DNA from: Ancylostoma caninum
Taxonomy: Eukaryota > Nematoda > Chromadorea > Rhabditida > Ancylostomatidae
NCBI GenBank assembly: GCA_037903475.1
Contig: JBAJFG010000487.1
Location: 434,001 to 498,000, forward strand
Direction: 5' to 3'
DNA length: 64,000 nucleotides
Shown: piece after piece, positions 35,401 to 48,929 of the stretch
Layout: each line of letters starts with the position of its first letter
Numbering within the stretch: position 1 is the first letter of the stretch
Program-made: the position numbers and the translations under genes
The notes under the pieces: generated by a model
What the model saw: only the letters and a program-made list of their open reading frames with translations
Databases searched by the model: none
What the model was told of the DNA's origin: nothing

Positions 35401-38400
35401 TGAACGGGTTTTCTCTTAGATGTGATAAGAAAGCAGAAAGCACTTCAAAGGGCACTAATTCTACTGTTATACCTTCCTTATCCACGAATAACGGCACCTG
35501 ACATTGATAATAATTGAATGACAATAATTGTTCACAGAACCTATACACTACATGGTATCAGCCTCAAAACAGTTCAGAGTTGCAATCTTTCATGGAAGCT
35601 ACTTCCAACAGGACCCCCAGCAACCGCACTGTCCTTTATTGGGTGTACCCTTCCCACGATTGAATGGTTCTTATGGAATTGCCGCTGCTTTCCAGATAAT
35701 AACTAAGATGTACGATACGGCTGCACGAAAACCTGCACTACTCACTAATTGGGCAAAGTATGTGTCACAAATTACCAATCAATAAATAGCAACATTCGTT
35801 TTCTTCCTGTACTTTGCAATGTAGTATCAGGAGTACATAATTGCCTCGTTTCCAGGTGCTGAGGGCAATAAATATTTGGACAATGCAAGGATAACGAAAC
35901 ACCTGCAGCAGTAATATGACACCTGGTAAGAATAGGGGCAGATTACTGCGGCAGCCGTTATCACCATGCAACTAATAACCAACACTGGAGAAAAAAACTG
36001 AACAAAGCGAGAAAAGCGGGGGCACATACCGCGTTCGTCGTTAGTAACGTCTCTTCATCCAAATGAACAATCCAGTCGTTGTCCTGAAAACAGTACAGTG
36101 TGCAAAATCAAGACCATAAACGATGTGCTCACGACCAAAGAAATACAATTAATTGATCTTGATGGTATCCTAGGCTTTGTTGCCGATCTGTTTAGTTTTT
36201 CTATAAGCCCATTGTTTGTTTCATTTGGTCTGATTTTACCAATTGATAGCCAGGTTTTTTTCGTTTTTGTTACTTCCTGTTTCTTTTTTGCATGAGACGC
36301 CTCATGTAATAAATATAAAATATAATTGGAAAACTCACTTGAAGAATGTTGACGTCATCCTCAAGACAGTATTGAAGAGCCCGCGCCTTGAATTTCGCAC
36401 CACTTTTTGTTCTGGAAGAGGATTAATTCACAGCTGCACAAAAGAAAAAGCTCATACCAATATATCGAGAATTCTAAAGAAAAAAGAACACATTTTACGA
36501 CACGTACCGATAAGACGTCGGCACTACAACTTCCCGAACTCGGGGTTGAGGTGGGAGGTGAATAGCCTTGTCAGTAACAACCTAAATTACCGTGAAATTG
36601 CAGAATTTGCATAAGACAGACGATGAATACAGGAGTGTATTATAGGGTCAAGTGGGATGATCCAAAAACTAAAAGGAAAAAACGACTGTAACCTTAAACG
36701 CACCTCAAATATGAAATTTTCCATTCCTGAGTCATAACACGTCTTCATATTAGTCGCTATATTTTCCTGAAATTATCCCAAAATGAGTTTTAAATATCCA
36801 ATCCATGTTTTTTTTACTGAAAATTAAGTCAACAATAAGCTTCATGTTTACTATTCCCAGTGCTAGTCGACTATACCTTGCCAGACTGATTAATTTGTTC
36901 TTTCATTTCAATATTTTTAGTGCAGTTTATTTTTCCAGTAACTTATGACGCGCGTTCAAATTTGATAAAGTACATTAACAATGACCAGTCTTCTCGTAGC
37001 TAAATGGCATCATTGATTGCGAAAAAAGAAGTCATTTCAATGAAAAAAGTTGAAATATTATCATCAAAGTAGTTAATTGAAAGGTAGCCCTAACCGCTAC
37101 CTAATTCCCAGTCTTTGTGTTGAAATCAGGTGACAAAAAATCCGGCTGTTCGAGTTTTGCCAACATTTTCGTTCAGTGTAGTCACGTCAGTAGACGAAAT
37201 CACGGATCACGCTGTCCTCCAACTTAATTACACCCTGGCAAAACGTAATTAACTTGGCAGCAGCACACATGGACCAAACTTTTTGCCTTCGGCTCTGCAA
37301 TTGCAGTTTTGCAGTTAACGTCAACGTCTAATGCTTGTTATGAACTCCATTTCCAAAGCACCTCTCCAAGAGCACAAGGGGCTCCGTGATATTATTGAAG
37401 GCACCATTTCAGACAGAAAACCAACCAAAACAAGTCAATCTCCTCTCAAATGCATTCGGAACGACATCCGTTCCCCCAGCTCGAGAATGTGAAAAAGAAA
37501 GAAAAGCAAACAAGAGAATGTTCATAACGAACGATCAACAACGAGTGGTAATCGAAAACCATGGTCTCGGAACGCTTCCATAAAAAGGGTGTTTGTTTCC
37601 AAACAACCGAGGGAAGCTCACGAAGAACGAAAAATGAGGAGGCCCGAACTCTGTGCATACGGTCCATCAAACCAGTTGCTACTAGTATTTTTGACGTTCT
37701 CGATAAACTCTTGCTTTATGAGCCCTCTTTCAAAACTCTCATCAACAATGATGTTTCCGAATATTACGTCCATAGATGTCCATAACAGGGTGCTCCACAT
37801 GTCTGCCACGCACTGGTATGAAATCAAAGCTAGGAAAACCATAGGACGTTAAAAAACTTGAAACTTAGCTAGATTCTTTTACTTGTTTATGTATCTGCCC
37901 CCTCCCTCCCTCTAAATGTTTTTTTTAATCATCTTCACGCAAAAAAATTCTTTCCGACAGAAATGGTACCAAAAATATGAGCTAGCTCGGTTCTGGAACT
38001 CTCGCAATCCCTATTCCATTACTACCGTTTCGCTATTTCAAAAGAAAAATGAAACAACACTTTCCGAGCATTTCCAGCAGAATCACATCTGTCTTCAGAT
38101 ACTGTACTTGCCCCAGTTTTTCCTCCAATGTTTAGCGATGTAATGGCCCGTACAAAGTAGGACATGGTTCCAATTTGAATTTATTGCCAAAATTACGGTC
38201 AAATCGTCAAGGATTATGAGAAATCACACAAAGGTTCGCGAAATTTCTCCATCTCTGCATAATATTAGATTTTTAATAAACACAGACCTATACTAAACCA
38301 TCTGGTTACATCTCAGCAAGAGAAGAAGCCTATGTAGGGATTTAAATTTAAGTGATTTAGAACTGGGCTGAGATTCCATCTGAATTCTGAAAAACCAAAA

Positions 38401-41400
38401 AAAAAAGAAACTAAATTCTCCGAGAAGAGAACTGAAAACCTAAGAGTTTCCCTCTGGATGCGATCTGCTTAGGTACCCATCTGTCAGTATCTATCTACAC
38501 CACTCAAACGTCCAAACATTCCCGAAACCTGCCCCCCCCCCCCCTCCCTCTCGCCACCCCTTTGTCACGGCCCGATACACCATAGCATGGCCGCAAATCC
38601 ATTTCTCAACGGAAATACACGAAATTCAATCTCATGAACAAGAGAGAGAGACTTTTTTTTCGGAAAGCGCTGCAGAATTCCATCTATAGAATCACCATTC
38701 TCGGTTGGGTTGCTTGTCCCAGCACAGTGTGTTTATCCGGATGCTTGTTTAATTAATTAATAGGCAAGTTCATATTTATCATACCGAGGATTCCTACATT
38801 TTCATAGGTTAAGCACAAGCATAAGCAATTTCCGTAAATGTTTACATCCCTACTTTATCAAGCAATTATGCAGCCACATACCCTAACAAACCGATCATTT
38901 AGAAAAGGTCTACAATTACCATGGTAACTGAATGCAAAAACATACAAACATCATTAGCCGCATTTCTACAATTTTTTTTTATTTTCCTTCAAATTTCCCT
39001 ACTTGCATGAGTCAGTTACGACCACGTGCATTCTATGGAGAGTAATGAACGTAATTTGAGTAAAAAATCAACCATAGACTGTTTGAAGGAGGGCAATTAA
39101 AGTTGACACATCTGGATTGGCTTAGAATTACAGAGGTTTTCGAGCTTGTTTTGTTCACAATAGACAGCCTATCTATCGCTAGCGGTCCTGACTGTATATT
39201 TGAGCAGTAAACAGATTGCGTGAACTAGTTATGCACTAACTTTGGAAAAAGTCAACTGCGCATCAGAGAAATCGACGCGTCAATGCCTTTGCTCAATAAA
39301 GAATCACAGAAGAATCAGGTTCAAATGTGCCATTGATTGTCTAACTTTGCACATCCTAGAGGATCACCTGTGAATTGGAGGGAAATTTCAAAAATTAAAG
39401 GCAGAGTGCCACCTCATTTCCGATCCTGAGATATTAACAAATCCTGGACCTGGATGATACGCTGGTTTCAATGATATAAGTGTAATATTCTCAAATAGTC
39501 AATAAACCGCTCCGTGTGCGGCCAAATGATAGCGGTCTTTGCCATAGCCAATGGTTAATGTAAGCAGCGAAAACATCATATCAAAAAGCACACAGCAACA
39601 ACAGCTCATGATACACTTCTTAATCTCAATATCATTTATCATGAGGCATTGGTCACCTCCCACAGTCACCGAGAGCCTCGCCTATTCTCGGGAAAAATAC
39701 CTCTCAAAAACAGGTCTCCCGGCGGTTAAATGAACTTTCACGTATACCATCGATCTCCGCGATTCCTGCACACTATGCTTCCACGAAAATCTCGGAATTT
39801 AGAGGTGAGATTCTACCTCAAAATATTTTCCCAAAAACGTTTAAAGTTCACCCACGTCGCCCGCAGGAAAACTTTCCCCTCCTATTAATAAACCATCATG
39901 AAAAATTTAAAGGGCCAATGTCGCCAGAAGAAATGAAGGATTTTACATCGCGTAATAATGTATGGTTTCACGCCAGTGCTATTAAAAATGCGTGAAGATG
40001 GTTTTTGTTAAAAAATTGCGTTTTTAAAGCAGCCATACATCTTTCGCAAGTATTAGAAAGAAGGGTGGCTCAAATTCTGATGAAATTAAGATTAAATCAT
40101 CAAATCACGAATACGTCACAGAAACCACTGGGTAAATTGCAGACAAAGTTTTTTTTTTTCTAAATCGACTGGCTTCCTCTTTTTTCCTCCAATTCTCACA
40201 ATATTTCTCAGTAAATGCAGAAACCGTGAACATTCTCCATTTCACGACAGAAGGACCTTCACCTTTACCTTATACGAGCCCAGTGCTACTAATTCCTTCG
40301 GATGAGTCCTAATCAACGTAAAAAAAGCTGACGACCCATTTCAGTACTGGAACCATGAGTATTTCCCCAAGCTCCCCTTCATTCCTTTCTTAATCGGTGA
40401 AGTGGACACATCGCCAAGGTTAGTGCATCTCCCAGAGCGAGAATTAACCAACTTCACCTGCGGAACCTTTTGCATTCCCTCGCAGCATCGATTTTCTCAG
40501 CCTCAGCCAATGACTCATATATGTATGCGTCCATTAGTCAGCTGATCGAGAAAGACTAACAGGGGAACAATGGATAGCAACAACAGCACCACGTAAAATT
40601 GCACTAACCACGCAAGCGAGAGATAATTGTCCCCATCACTGGTATTTTCCCGATTGCACACACGACCAGTTCATCGGATGAAGGTGAAAGTCTGTCGCTC
40701 TTACGCAGGCAGATCAATCACACATCCTCCGGATCACTTCCGCTTCATTGCACGCTTTCGTTTTTCATCGGATATATGACACATAAACGACAAAGAACTG
40801 CCTCTGTGGCCCGTTGCCATGGCTAACACCTCTAATTCCCAAATTGAAAACATGTAGAGGTAGCATAATTATGTGTCTGCTGGTAACACTACGAATGAGA
40901 AAAATTGTAGAGATTTCGAGAAAACCATTGATCACACAAATTCGAGCTAAAGCAATCAAGAAATTCTTTTTTCCATTTAGAGGCAAGATCCCCAGTATAG
41001 AGTTGAAACGTGTAACAATATGGGTACGTTTCTACCCGCCCAAAAAACATTTTGTTCTCTGGAGCCTTCTTGCAGATGAGGAATTGAGAGATAAGAGCTA
41101 GTACGCGCCGTATATCAACACCTTGATAAGACGCAGCACCCTCGGTGTGATGTATCATTGAAAATCTGATTCAGAAAAAAAAAACGGATAAAATATAAAA
41201 AGAATAAGTAATACCAGAATAAAAAAAAACATTGAACGAAAAGGACAACACTATAAAAGTGCAACATTGGCCCAACAGGTGCCCTGGGTAAAAATAGTAG
41301 ATAAAAATAGGTTTTGTTGTGAAATCCTGTCAAAAATTAGCAACGAACTATGTGTGTAAGTGATCTGGACGCTTCAACCTCCCAACTGCTTCTAACCCAC

Positions 41401-42252
41401 GAATAAACATTATCTATGAACGTACAGAAAAAGTATTCGTCCTTCACTAAGGTATGTCCTCCCGAAAATGTGTGATACCCTTTAGTTACACTTATTAATA
41501 GACTTATGTAATCAATCTCCTCAGAATTTCTTTCTACATTTCCGAAGGAAATGAAAACAAACGATTAAAAAAAGGAACCAAAGATGAATTACCTTGACTA
41601 ACAGCGGAAAGTGCCCTTTTGTTACCACTCGAAAACATACAAATGGTGATAGCAGAGGAGCAGCTTTTAGTGGAACCTGCAAAATCCCCAATAAGCGTTC
41701 TAAACTTGAAACTAAGAACAATGACTTAGACAAAAATCTGTGCTAAAGCTAATTCCTTAAAATGTATTCACCTTTTCCCTAAATGCATTGAACAAAACAA
41801 GGCCAAGTAGATTGCAGAGACACTGCGGCAGTACCAACAACGCGGTGAATCGTAGTAGATATAAAAATGTTGTCCATGTATATCCATAACTAAAAACTTT
41901 AGATTAGGTCAAAGGATTGATGGATGAATTACATCCGGCTCAGATTGCTGTCCCAGCCATTAGAACGGATTCGTAAGGGCAGCTCTACTGTCAATAGTGG
42001 CATGTAATTAATCAAAAGGAAGGAATATCGAAAACAGGATGTAAGGGCGGATAATAGCATGCAGAATAGAAAGAAAGATAATAGATGAAAACATAAGAAT
42101 AAAGAATAACTAAAATTAACCACGAACCTTTCAAAGGGGCTGAGTGTTACCGCTGAACGAGGTTCTGTGAAGACGCCACAAAAGTAGGCAAATCCTAGGA
42201 TCCACGCAAGCAATGCCGTACAGTGCAGCGCATGCTTCGTTTCACAGTTCAT
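32469..42252 (-). CDS. bre-3: Beta-1,4-mannosyltransferase, egghead/BRE-3 family
   Basis: Complete 454-residue glycosyltransferase that adds mannose to glucosylceramide to start arthro-series glycolipids in the ER/Golgi membrane. Fourteen exons with consistent phases: 42128-42252, 41772-41889, 41593-41676, 36704-36766, 36508-36581, 36339-36411, 36030-36083, 34855-34970, 34661-34751, 34476-34590, 33653-33768, 33544-33600, 33341-33468, 32469-32619. Hydrophobic segments fall at residues about 9-28 and 47-75 and again in the last 110 residues. The family-2 core shows FRVVTKG, DNDWIVHLDEETLLT (D188 in the acidic metal-binding motif), FGQGVITYASGEIVNWLTT, KPLFGWKGSFVVTQ, EGSIAEDCFF (E285/D286) and QRKRW at 321-325, the QxxRW motif. 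The ATG follows a splice acceptor by 10 bases. Intron 3 is 4.9 kb. In C. elegans bre-3 is needed for sensitivity to Cry5B crystal protein (established knowledge). No defect seen. Confidence 0.96.
32814..33005. mobile_element. Inverted-repeat element in the last bre-3 intron
   Basis: AAAAAGAGGGCGGAGTCACT...ATTGGTACATTCA on the left pairs with TGAATGCACCAATCAC...GAGCTCCGCCCCCTTTT on the right over about 40 bases. Non-coding. The TGAATGCACCAATCAC end also occurs in the palindromic spacer near 11690, so the two may belong to one family. Confidence 0.75.
36767..41592 (-). other. Large third intron of bre-3
   Basis: 4.8 kb between two well-conserved coding exons. No open frame inside resembles a known protein. 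A C-run near 38532 and T/A-rich tracts are present. It may hold regulatory sequence, but nothing specific can be read. Confidence 0.6.
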
Positions 42253-42264
42253 TACCTCTGCCCT
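42253..42264 (-). promoter_or_regulatory. Putative spliced-leader acceptor of bre-3
   Basis: On the minus strand TTTTATTCATTCCAG precedes GGCAGAGGTA and then the ATG, leaving a 10-base leader. The short leader after a good acceptor, with no obvious upstream exon, fits trans-splicing. Confidence 0.55.
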
Positions 42265-42933
42265 GGAATGAATAAAATATAAAATCGTGCATTCACGCAA
42301 AGCAATGCAACACGCAAATGCCAAACGAGGTTCCATGTTGGGATAGCGTAGAACGGATTACTACAACCTCTCATCATAACGAGTATACAGGCGGGTAACA
42401 GTGTACATTTAGAGCGTATCAGTCAAAACAAGGTAGCGGCGACACTGATTCCGATCGTCGCGCTGCTACCACAATAACACCGACCACAATCGAGAGAATG
42501 GCGGCCCGCGCTCGGCCACCACTAAATGCTTGAAGGCAAACATAGCGCAGACTGCGAGCCGTTGCGACAGCAGACTTTTGCAACTGTGCATGGACAGCGC
42601 GTTGATTATACAGGTGGAAACAAATAGTCTCATATAAGTTAGAAAGGGGAGAAAAGAGGAGAAAAAAAGGAAATGGACAGCAGATTCCAGCAGAAATACC
42701 AAAAACTTGCACAAAACATCTGCAAAACGTTCAAGTACACGAGTTCTTGGGGAGCCATGAGTGAAAATACTTTCTAGACAACAAACGACGCCAGCATTGA
42801 TAACTCTTCGTGCTACCAAAAAGTACAGGACGCCAAGAGGAAGAAAGATAACAGGTCCACTCCAATGATAAGATTACAGAGTAAACAAATCCATAACTTA
42901 GATTTTCAATGGATAAAATCATTCAGTGACGTT

Positions 42934-43185
42934 AAGGGTAATTTATACTAGCTGCGTGCGTCAGTCGCGCATCAGTCGCACGCATCCATTTGCAAGGGAT
43001 TTTCCATGAAGACCGGTCAAAACGGCATGTACATTCTCAATGAAAAGAACGCGCGGCCGCCGCAAAGCCGTAAACGCGTGCGTCTGAGCTGCGACTGCGA
43101 TGCGACTGCCATGCGACTGGGCCCTATTCTTCATCATATAGACGCACGCGCGTCAGTCGCACGCATCCAGTATAAATTGCCCTTT
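42934..43185. mobile_element. Inverted-repeat element with CGTCAGTCGCACGCATCCA arms
   Basis: The ends are AAGGGTAATTTATACTAGC and the near inverse complement of its start, GTATAAATTGCCCTTT. Inside each arm lie CGTGCGTCAGTCGCGC or CGCGCGTCAGTCGCACGC, and CGTCAGTCGCGCATCAGTCG forms a local direct repeat on the left. Related to the diverged copy near 23990. Non-coding. Confidence 0.75.
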
Positions 43186-46100
43186 AGTGAAAGAGCGCAG
43201 CAAATACTTCCAGCAACCAGAAACCCTTGCATCATTCACCATTGGAAATTTATCATCTAATACGATACGTAATCAACTGCAAATCAACTACAGCTGTGTA
43301 CGGCAAATCAGCCACTTGCCATAGTTGTAATAATTGATAGAAAACCTGCTTATGAAATCGAAATGTTCAATGTCAAATGATATCTGTCAATGACTAAAAA
43401 AAGACTGTGATAGCTCTCGAGAGCATTTCGAAGAATACCACATCTATCATAACAGTAGACTCTCATGTGGAGGGAAACAGAGAATTTCCAGTTAATATCC
43501 CACGATAAATCAATCAGTTCTCATTCGAAAACAACTTGCGATTCTCACAAAGATAATATCATGTTAAATGTTTCTATGAGTTCAGAAATCATAATCCGAT
43601 TTGGTCGAGTAAGAGAGATAATTAGAGGCTGAGGCAACAATTTTCATGCTTTGCTCATAGAATAGGAGTAACTGCGATTGAAGGGAAAGTTGAAGAAGAG
43701 GCTTAAGAATAAAAAAAATACGAAACAAAGGAAGAGAAAACAGGAAGATAATTATCAAATGAAGGGGAGATAAACTTGCACACGAACTAACTTGCTTTAT
43801 TCTGCTTTATTCTGTGCTTTCGCTAATAGTCTGATGGAAGAACTTCTTAAAACTACTCACCACAGCTTTCAACCTCACCAACCAATAGTTTTCAAAACAA
43901 ATTACAGAAAATACGTTCAAAGAAAACCAACAAAAGTACAACTGTCCTACCATTTCTGTAAATTTAACATCAAAGCACCAAAGCAAACAGCTCGATACAG
44001 TTCCAATACAAAACTGTAACTGTAGGAAACGCTCGAACCCAAACATCCGAACACGAATGGTAAACTGCCTGCCCAGTGAAACGCTCCAACGTTCAGCAAT
44101 TTCGATTTAGCTTCGCAAAAGGACGTTCTTCGGAGGAAATTGGAGAGAAACAAAAACCGCTGGTGCAGCTGCCAGCTTCCAGCATGTTCCACCCGCCATT
44201 AGGACAACTCATTCGTTGCTTAAGCGCACTAATGCAATTCTATTAGACATGTGAACATTCGATTTCCTTTGAAGAATCCCAGCGCTTCCCTCTTTTCGCT
44301 AAAGTTCATCGTCAGTAATACGACGGAATGATATGGAAATTTACACTTTGTAACGCATTCGGGCAGACCCAAAAAGTCTAACTACTAGCCTGAGCGCCAA
44401 CTTCACTAATAATGGGTTTGATGAGATAAATAAAGCACAAAGAGATGGTGTCAACGCAAGTGAATGACGATCATTTCAAAGAAGCAGAGACAGAAACTAA
44501 GAGCAACTGAATAACAAAAATTAAGTGGTACTAATGTTTGCACAGCACAAAGCACTAATCATAGCTTACCTCTCGCACAAAATGCCAGATTTTCAAGAAA
44601 AGTACACAGTAAAAAGACCTATATACAACTTGTCAAACAGGATCATTAAGTCATTAGCGTACAGAAGTCCACTGTAAGTCAACAGATGTGTGATTTTACT
44701 TGTGCACATGATTGAGTTTTTCAAGACTGCATCCACGTCATTCTGATTCTCGGACAGGGATATGCTTATGAAATAACTTAATCTGTAATTACTTGACATC
44801 AACGTCAATAAAGCTATGCTATACCGACTGCCAAAGGAAAATCACAGAGCACAATACCTAGCAAGACAATTTAGAATGCGCTGCCCCCGTTCTCTAGCCA
44901 GGCGAATAGGATGGCTTCGAGATGGGGAGAGAGAGCAGAGGACAAGGGAAAAGACGCAGGGTCACATAACGTTCCCATGAAGGTGACGAGAAAACGTTGG
45001 GAAGCAATCGTTCTCCATAACTGCACGCAACAATATGAAGTAATCCATCTAAGGATCTCACATTCCCATGAGAATTAGTGGGTTTTCAAGGCTCAAGATA
45101 CAGAAACTATCGAGTGGATTTTGAGTCCAGCCGAGGAGAAACAGAAAAAAAAGGCTTCGAGAGAGGTTTCCATCTGGATCAAAACAAGTTGTTCCACTAA
45201 AACGTGAACTAAGGCCGAGTTCAGGCAAAGGAAGAAATCTGTACATTTCCTGGTGGAGATTCCTTGAAAGATGCTAGCTTTCTAATGCTGAAGCACGGCT
45301 AATGTGGCTATAGAAGCGGCAAAGCGTGGGTCGACACGCAGCACAATATAGATGATTCCGCGTCAAGAGCGAGACAACAAAACAGATGAATCGTGTCTTC
45401 ATGCACTCACCCAAGGCAAGGCAAAAGATGCCAGTGTTCCAAGGCAGCAGAATGGCAGGCCAGTAAATGGAACTCACCGCTGTTCTCGGCCGAGAATGCG
45501 ATTAAGATAAAATGGTGAGATAAGACATACAGAAAGTGGCAGCGCGATCTACCGCAATCCACCGCTATCAACAAAACAATCTACCAGAAACGGGTTCGCA
45601 GCGTCAGCGATCGCAAAACCGCACAGTGACATTGCGGGAAGAAAACCTTGAACCGGCGTAATTGATAGCGATCTTTTCGAGAGAAATATTAGACGGAGAG
45701 AATGGATAGCAGCGTCAGCGTCGCAGCGCGTTGATGGTCTCGCGCCGCTGGCAAACAAAACGACGGATTAACAAGAGGTCAGCAGCGGCTCCGTCTGCGG
45801 CTGCGCTCTGAGCTGACGCCGCTCTGGACGAACGACGCACTGGAAAACAACAAAAAATCACGGACGCATGCGAATGCAACAAAGCCGCGAGACGGCGAGC
45901 ATTCGGGCGAGTCTCGCTGCATCCATTTTCTGCAGCAGTGACACTTCCGAAACGACGCTCCAGTCAAACAGCGCACACATTCGTCAATGCGACGAAAAAT
46001 TGATGCATATATCATCGAATGCATTGCCGATCGATTTTTCGAGAACATGAAAGTTTCTTGGCAGTCTCCCGAAAAACGACTGGGAGAAATTTGAGAACCA

Positions 46101-48061
46101 TCTCAAGCAGGAAACAGAAATAACAACGTTAACTGGATGCAATTAGTGTGCATTAGCAAACCACCTAATCGAATCTCCGCCAAGGAATCCAGTGTAATGT
46201 TCAAAGTCTACCAAAATTTGCTATCATAGGCAGATTGACCTTTTTAATCGAATGGCTTTGGAATCTGTAGTGGTGAAAAATACCTCTAGTACCATTTACG
46301 AGCAATCTAGTACCTGCAAATGCGTTAAGAGTTCTGTTAAAATCTAAACGAGTTCTCTGCATTTGCACTTAGTATGAACTTTCATTTGCATCGCCCCTCG
46401 TTCTATTTGATTTCTTCAAAAAACTTTTTTTGACTGGATATAAAGCATTGTTCATAGAAGGCAAGACTGACATTCACCTTAGAATCTGTATGAAACAAAA
46501 AATAACCCTTTTTCTCTAACTGGGCGAAACGCAAGCACATTTCCAGCGTTAATTGAGCGCAGGTGGTGTTTTTGTTTTGCATTTGCACCGATGTACTTAA
46601 TCCGTGAGGTGGTAAATGGCGATTGAGCAAGACATTTTTAAGAAGTAACTAAAACAGGTGGTGGAACCTGGCTTCTACAACAAAAACAGAATTGTTCGAA
46701 CTGAAAAATTTATAGATTTCTTGCGACAGATAGATGTTCAACCTGCACTTTTAAAGGATTACAGCACTGCTTACAAAACTAGCATTTCGCACTTTTTTGA
46801 ACGAAAGAACATGCTTTGGTTCCAACACCCTTTTACATTTCAATCTAGTTGCGGAGAAGAACAAGATTTCTCCAAAATGAGGAATGATTGAATTTACATC
46901 TAATGATGAAGAAGATGTCTGCCATTTATTGGTTTATAGAAGGCTGAAATAGTTTACATTATGAGTGCAGACGCCCTCAGAAACTGCCAGTTTAACGTAT
47001 TAGAGCGAAAGTTGCCTATCAATGGTGCTGGTTTTCTCTGAAGGCATGGCTTCGGCATGGTAAATAAGCCCTTTTAGAAAAGTCACAGCGAGAAAAAACA
47101 TCTTTCGCATTTTCCAGGTCCCCTAAAGTAAATTAGTGGCAGGATAGCCTACTACTAAATTTGAGGATGCTCGTGCTCCATAAGTGATGAGCATTTTCAA
47201 TAGAATAATCCGACGAACTGTAGAGAAACAGCCTTAAAGCAGCTGTGAGCAGTGGATGATGCAGCGCCGAAACCCCATAAACATTGGCTCCCGAGGGGGA
47301 ATTACGAAAAAGAAAACAAATTGTTTACAAATAGCAATTATGAGACATCATTACACCCCTAAACAACAATACCTCAAGGAAAAAAGCGCAGTGAAAGGGT
47401 TCAAAAAATCGCAAGATGAATGGTGAGATTTGCGGGATCAGGCTAGAGCCAGGCGCGCACCCGCAGCGCGTCAATCCAGCCAGCTGGCGCGCGGTGCGCA
47501 TACCGCGTGTCAGCACGACCCCCGGACAATTTTGCTCGGTTAAAGACCTCGACAGCCAAAGTACAAGAGCTGTGCCCGTTGCACTCGCACGCGGCTCGAC
47601 TCGAGTTGTAAAGAGCGTCGTGTGTCGCTGCTGCTATGGCTATGTGGCGCAGTGCGGCGGTCGGGCCGGGCAGCGTTACACTGATGAAACATCAAAAACT
47701 CGTTTTCTGTAGTGGGTGTCGGATTATCGTCGCAAGAACCACCGCGCCGCAGTCATCGGGGCACAAAAGACGTGGGGGCGCGCACGTCGTCGAGAGTTCT
47801 TCTGCGCTTGATGAAGGTATAGGTATAGGACGGAGAAGTGATGTAGAGTCAATCAATTGACGAACCGGTTTGAAAATCGTCAGGGTGTGGAGGAACGACG
47901 ACGATGACGACGACGGGGGCTTGACGCTGAGGGTTGCGCGGCGTCGACTGGAGCGTAACCAAGTGGTTGAGATTAGCGAACAGTGCAGGTTCTACAGAGT
48001 TCCGGTGGGTCGTCGTCGCTATCCAGGAGCTGTGCGTTGACCCCCCACCCTTTGCTTAGCA

Positions 48062-48273
48062 ACAGGGATGAGCGGAAGTACTGGATGAGACCGGAAGCCG
48101 GAAGTTGGGGGAAGTTCGAAATCTGGCGAAATTTGGAGCGATGAATACATCATGTCTGAGTTGGCGTGAGCCAGCGACTGCCAATTGGCCAGAAATCTAG
48201 AAGTCAGAAGCTCTCATGAGGTAAGAATTTAGGAACTTCCGACTTCCGGAAACCGGAATTCCGCTCATCCCTG
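48062..48273. mobile_element. Inverted-repeat element with CAGGGATGAGCGGAA ends
   Basis: The left ACAGGGATGAGCGGAAGTAC and the right TTCCGCTCATCCCTGC are inverse complements. Further in, CCGGAAGCCGGAAGTTG on the left and GAACTTCCGACTTCCGG on the right also pair. About 210 bases, non-coding. Confidence 0.75.
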
Positions 48274-48727
48274 CTTGGCAAGGTGGAGAGGGCACACACA
48301 TAGCTCATGGGCCGGAGTTCTTGCTGAGCATCATGGAGCTATAGCTCCTAAACTTGAGAGAAATAGCAGAAGAGCTGAAGGAGAAATCACAGGAACATAC
48401 TACAGCCTGTTTCAAACGCGACAGTAGTCGTGTACGGTCGGTTTCATTTGGGAGGGTTAAGAGAAGAATAGGCAACTTGCGCGGCTACCCGACTACCGTG
48501 GCGTTCGAAAGAGGCTATATTCGTGTACAGAACCTGTGCTTCTCGTTGCCCTATCCAATAGCTGCGCACTTTCCCGCACTCTTTTCCTCTCTCGCGTCTC
48601 TCCAACAATCTGCCACAATGAAACGGACTATAGCAGTTCATACCCCGGATTTTCCTAGCCCTTTTGAAAAAGGCTTTACATTTCTACAAATTTCTCATAG
48701 AACTACAGGTAAAATGCACAAAGCAAG

Positions 48728-48929
48728 TACAGGAAGCTCCAAACGTCCGCAGTCAAGAGGGACGTGGCCACGACGCGGCTTTAGACAGAGACACAGGCGC
48801 TCGGCATGCTGCCACTGGTTGGCTGCAGAGTCAGAGAAGCCAGAGGCAGCATAGAGAGCGCCTGTGTCTGATCAAGGAGCCGCGCCGTGGCCACGCCCTC
48901 TTGACTGCGGACATTTGGAGCTTCCTGTA
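48728..48929. mobile_element. Foldback element, CTCCAAACG family (copy 4)
   Basis: The termini TACAGGAAGCTCCAAACGTC and GACATTTGGAGCTTCCTGTA are near inverse complements, and the arms continue CGCAGTCAAGAGGG and GGCCACG on both sides. About 200 bases. This copy has the best preserved ends and suggests TA-bounded insertion. Confidence 0.8.

Noticed and set aside
41115..41733. Hydrophobic minus-strand frames suggesting extra bre-3 membrane exons
   Set aside because: Only 41593-41676 fits the family and splice phases. The TM-like frame at 41115-41333 has no matching family segment and would break the reading frame.
47416..47712. 98-codon frame in GC-rich DNA
   Set aside because: GC-rich DNA has few stop codons, and the composition is not protein-like beyond that. 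No splice sites or homology.
48354..48854. 166-codon open frame on the plus strand
   Set aside because: It runs through the left part of the foldback at 48728-48929 and has no recognisable domain; it is most likely chance.
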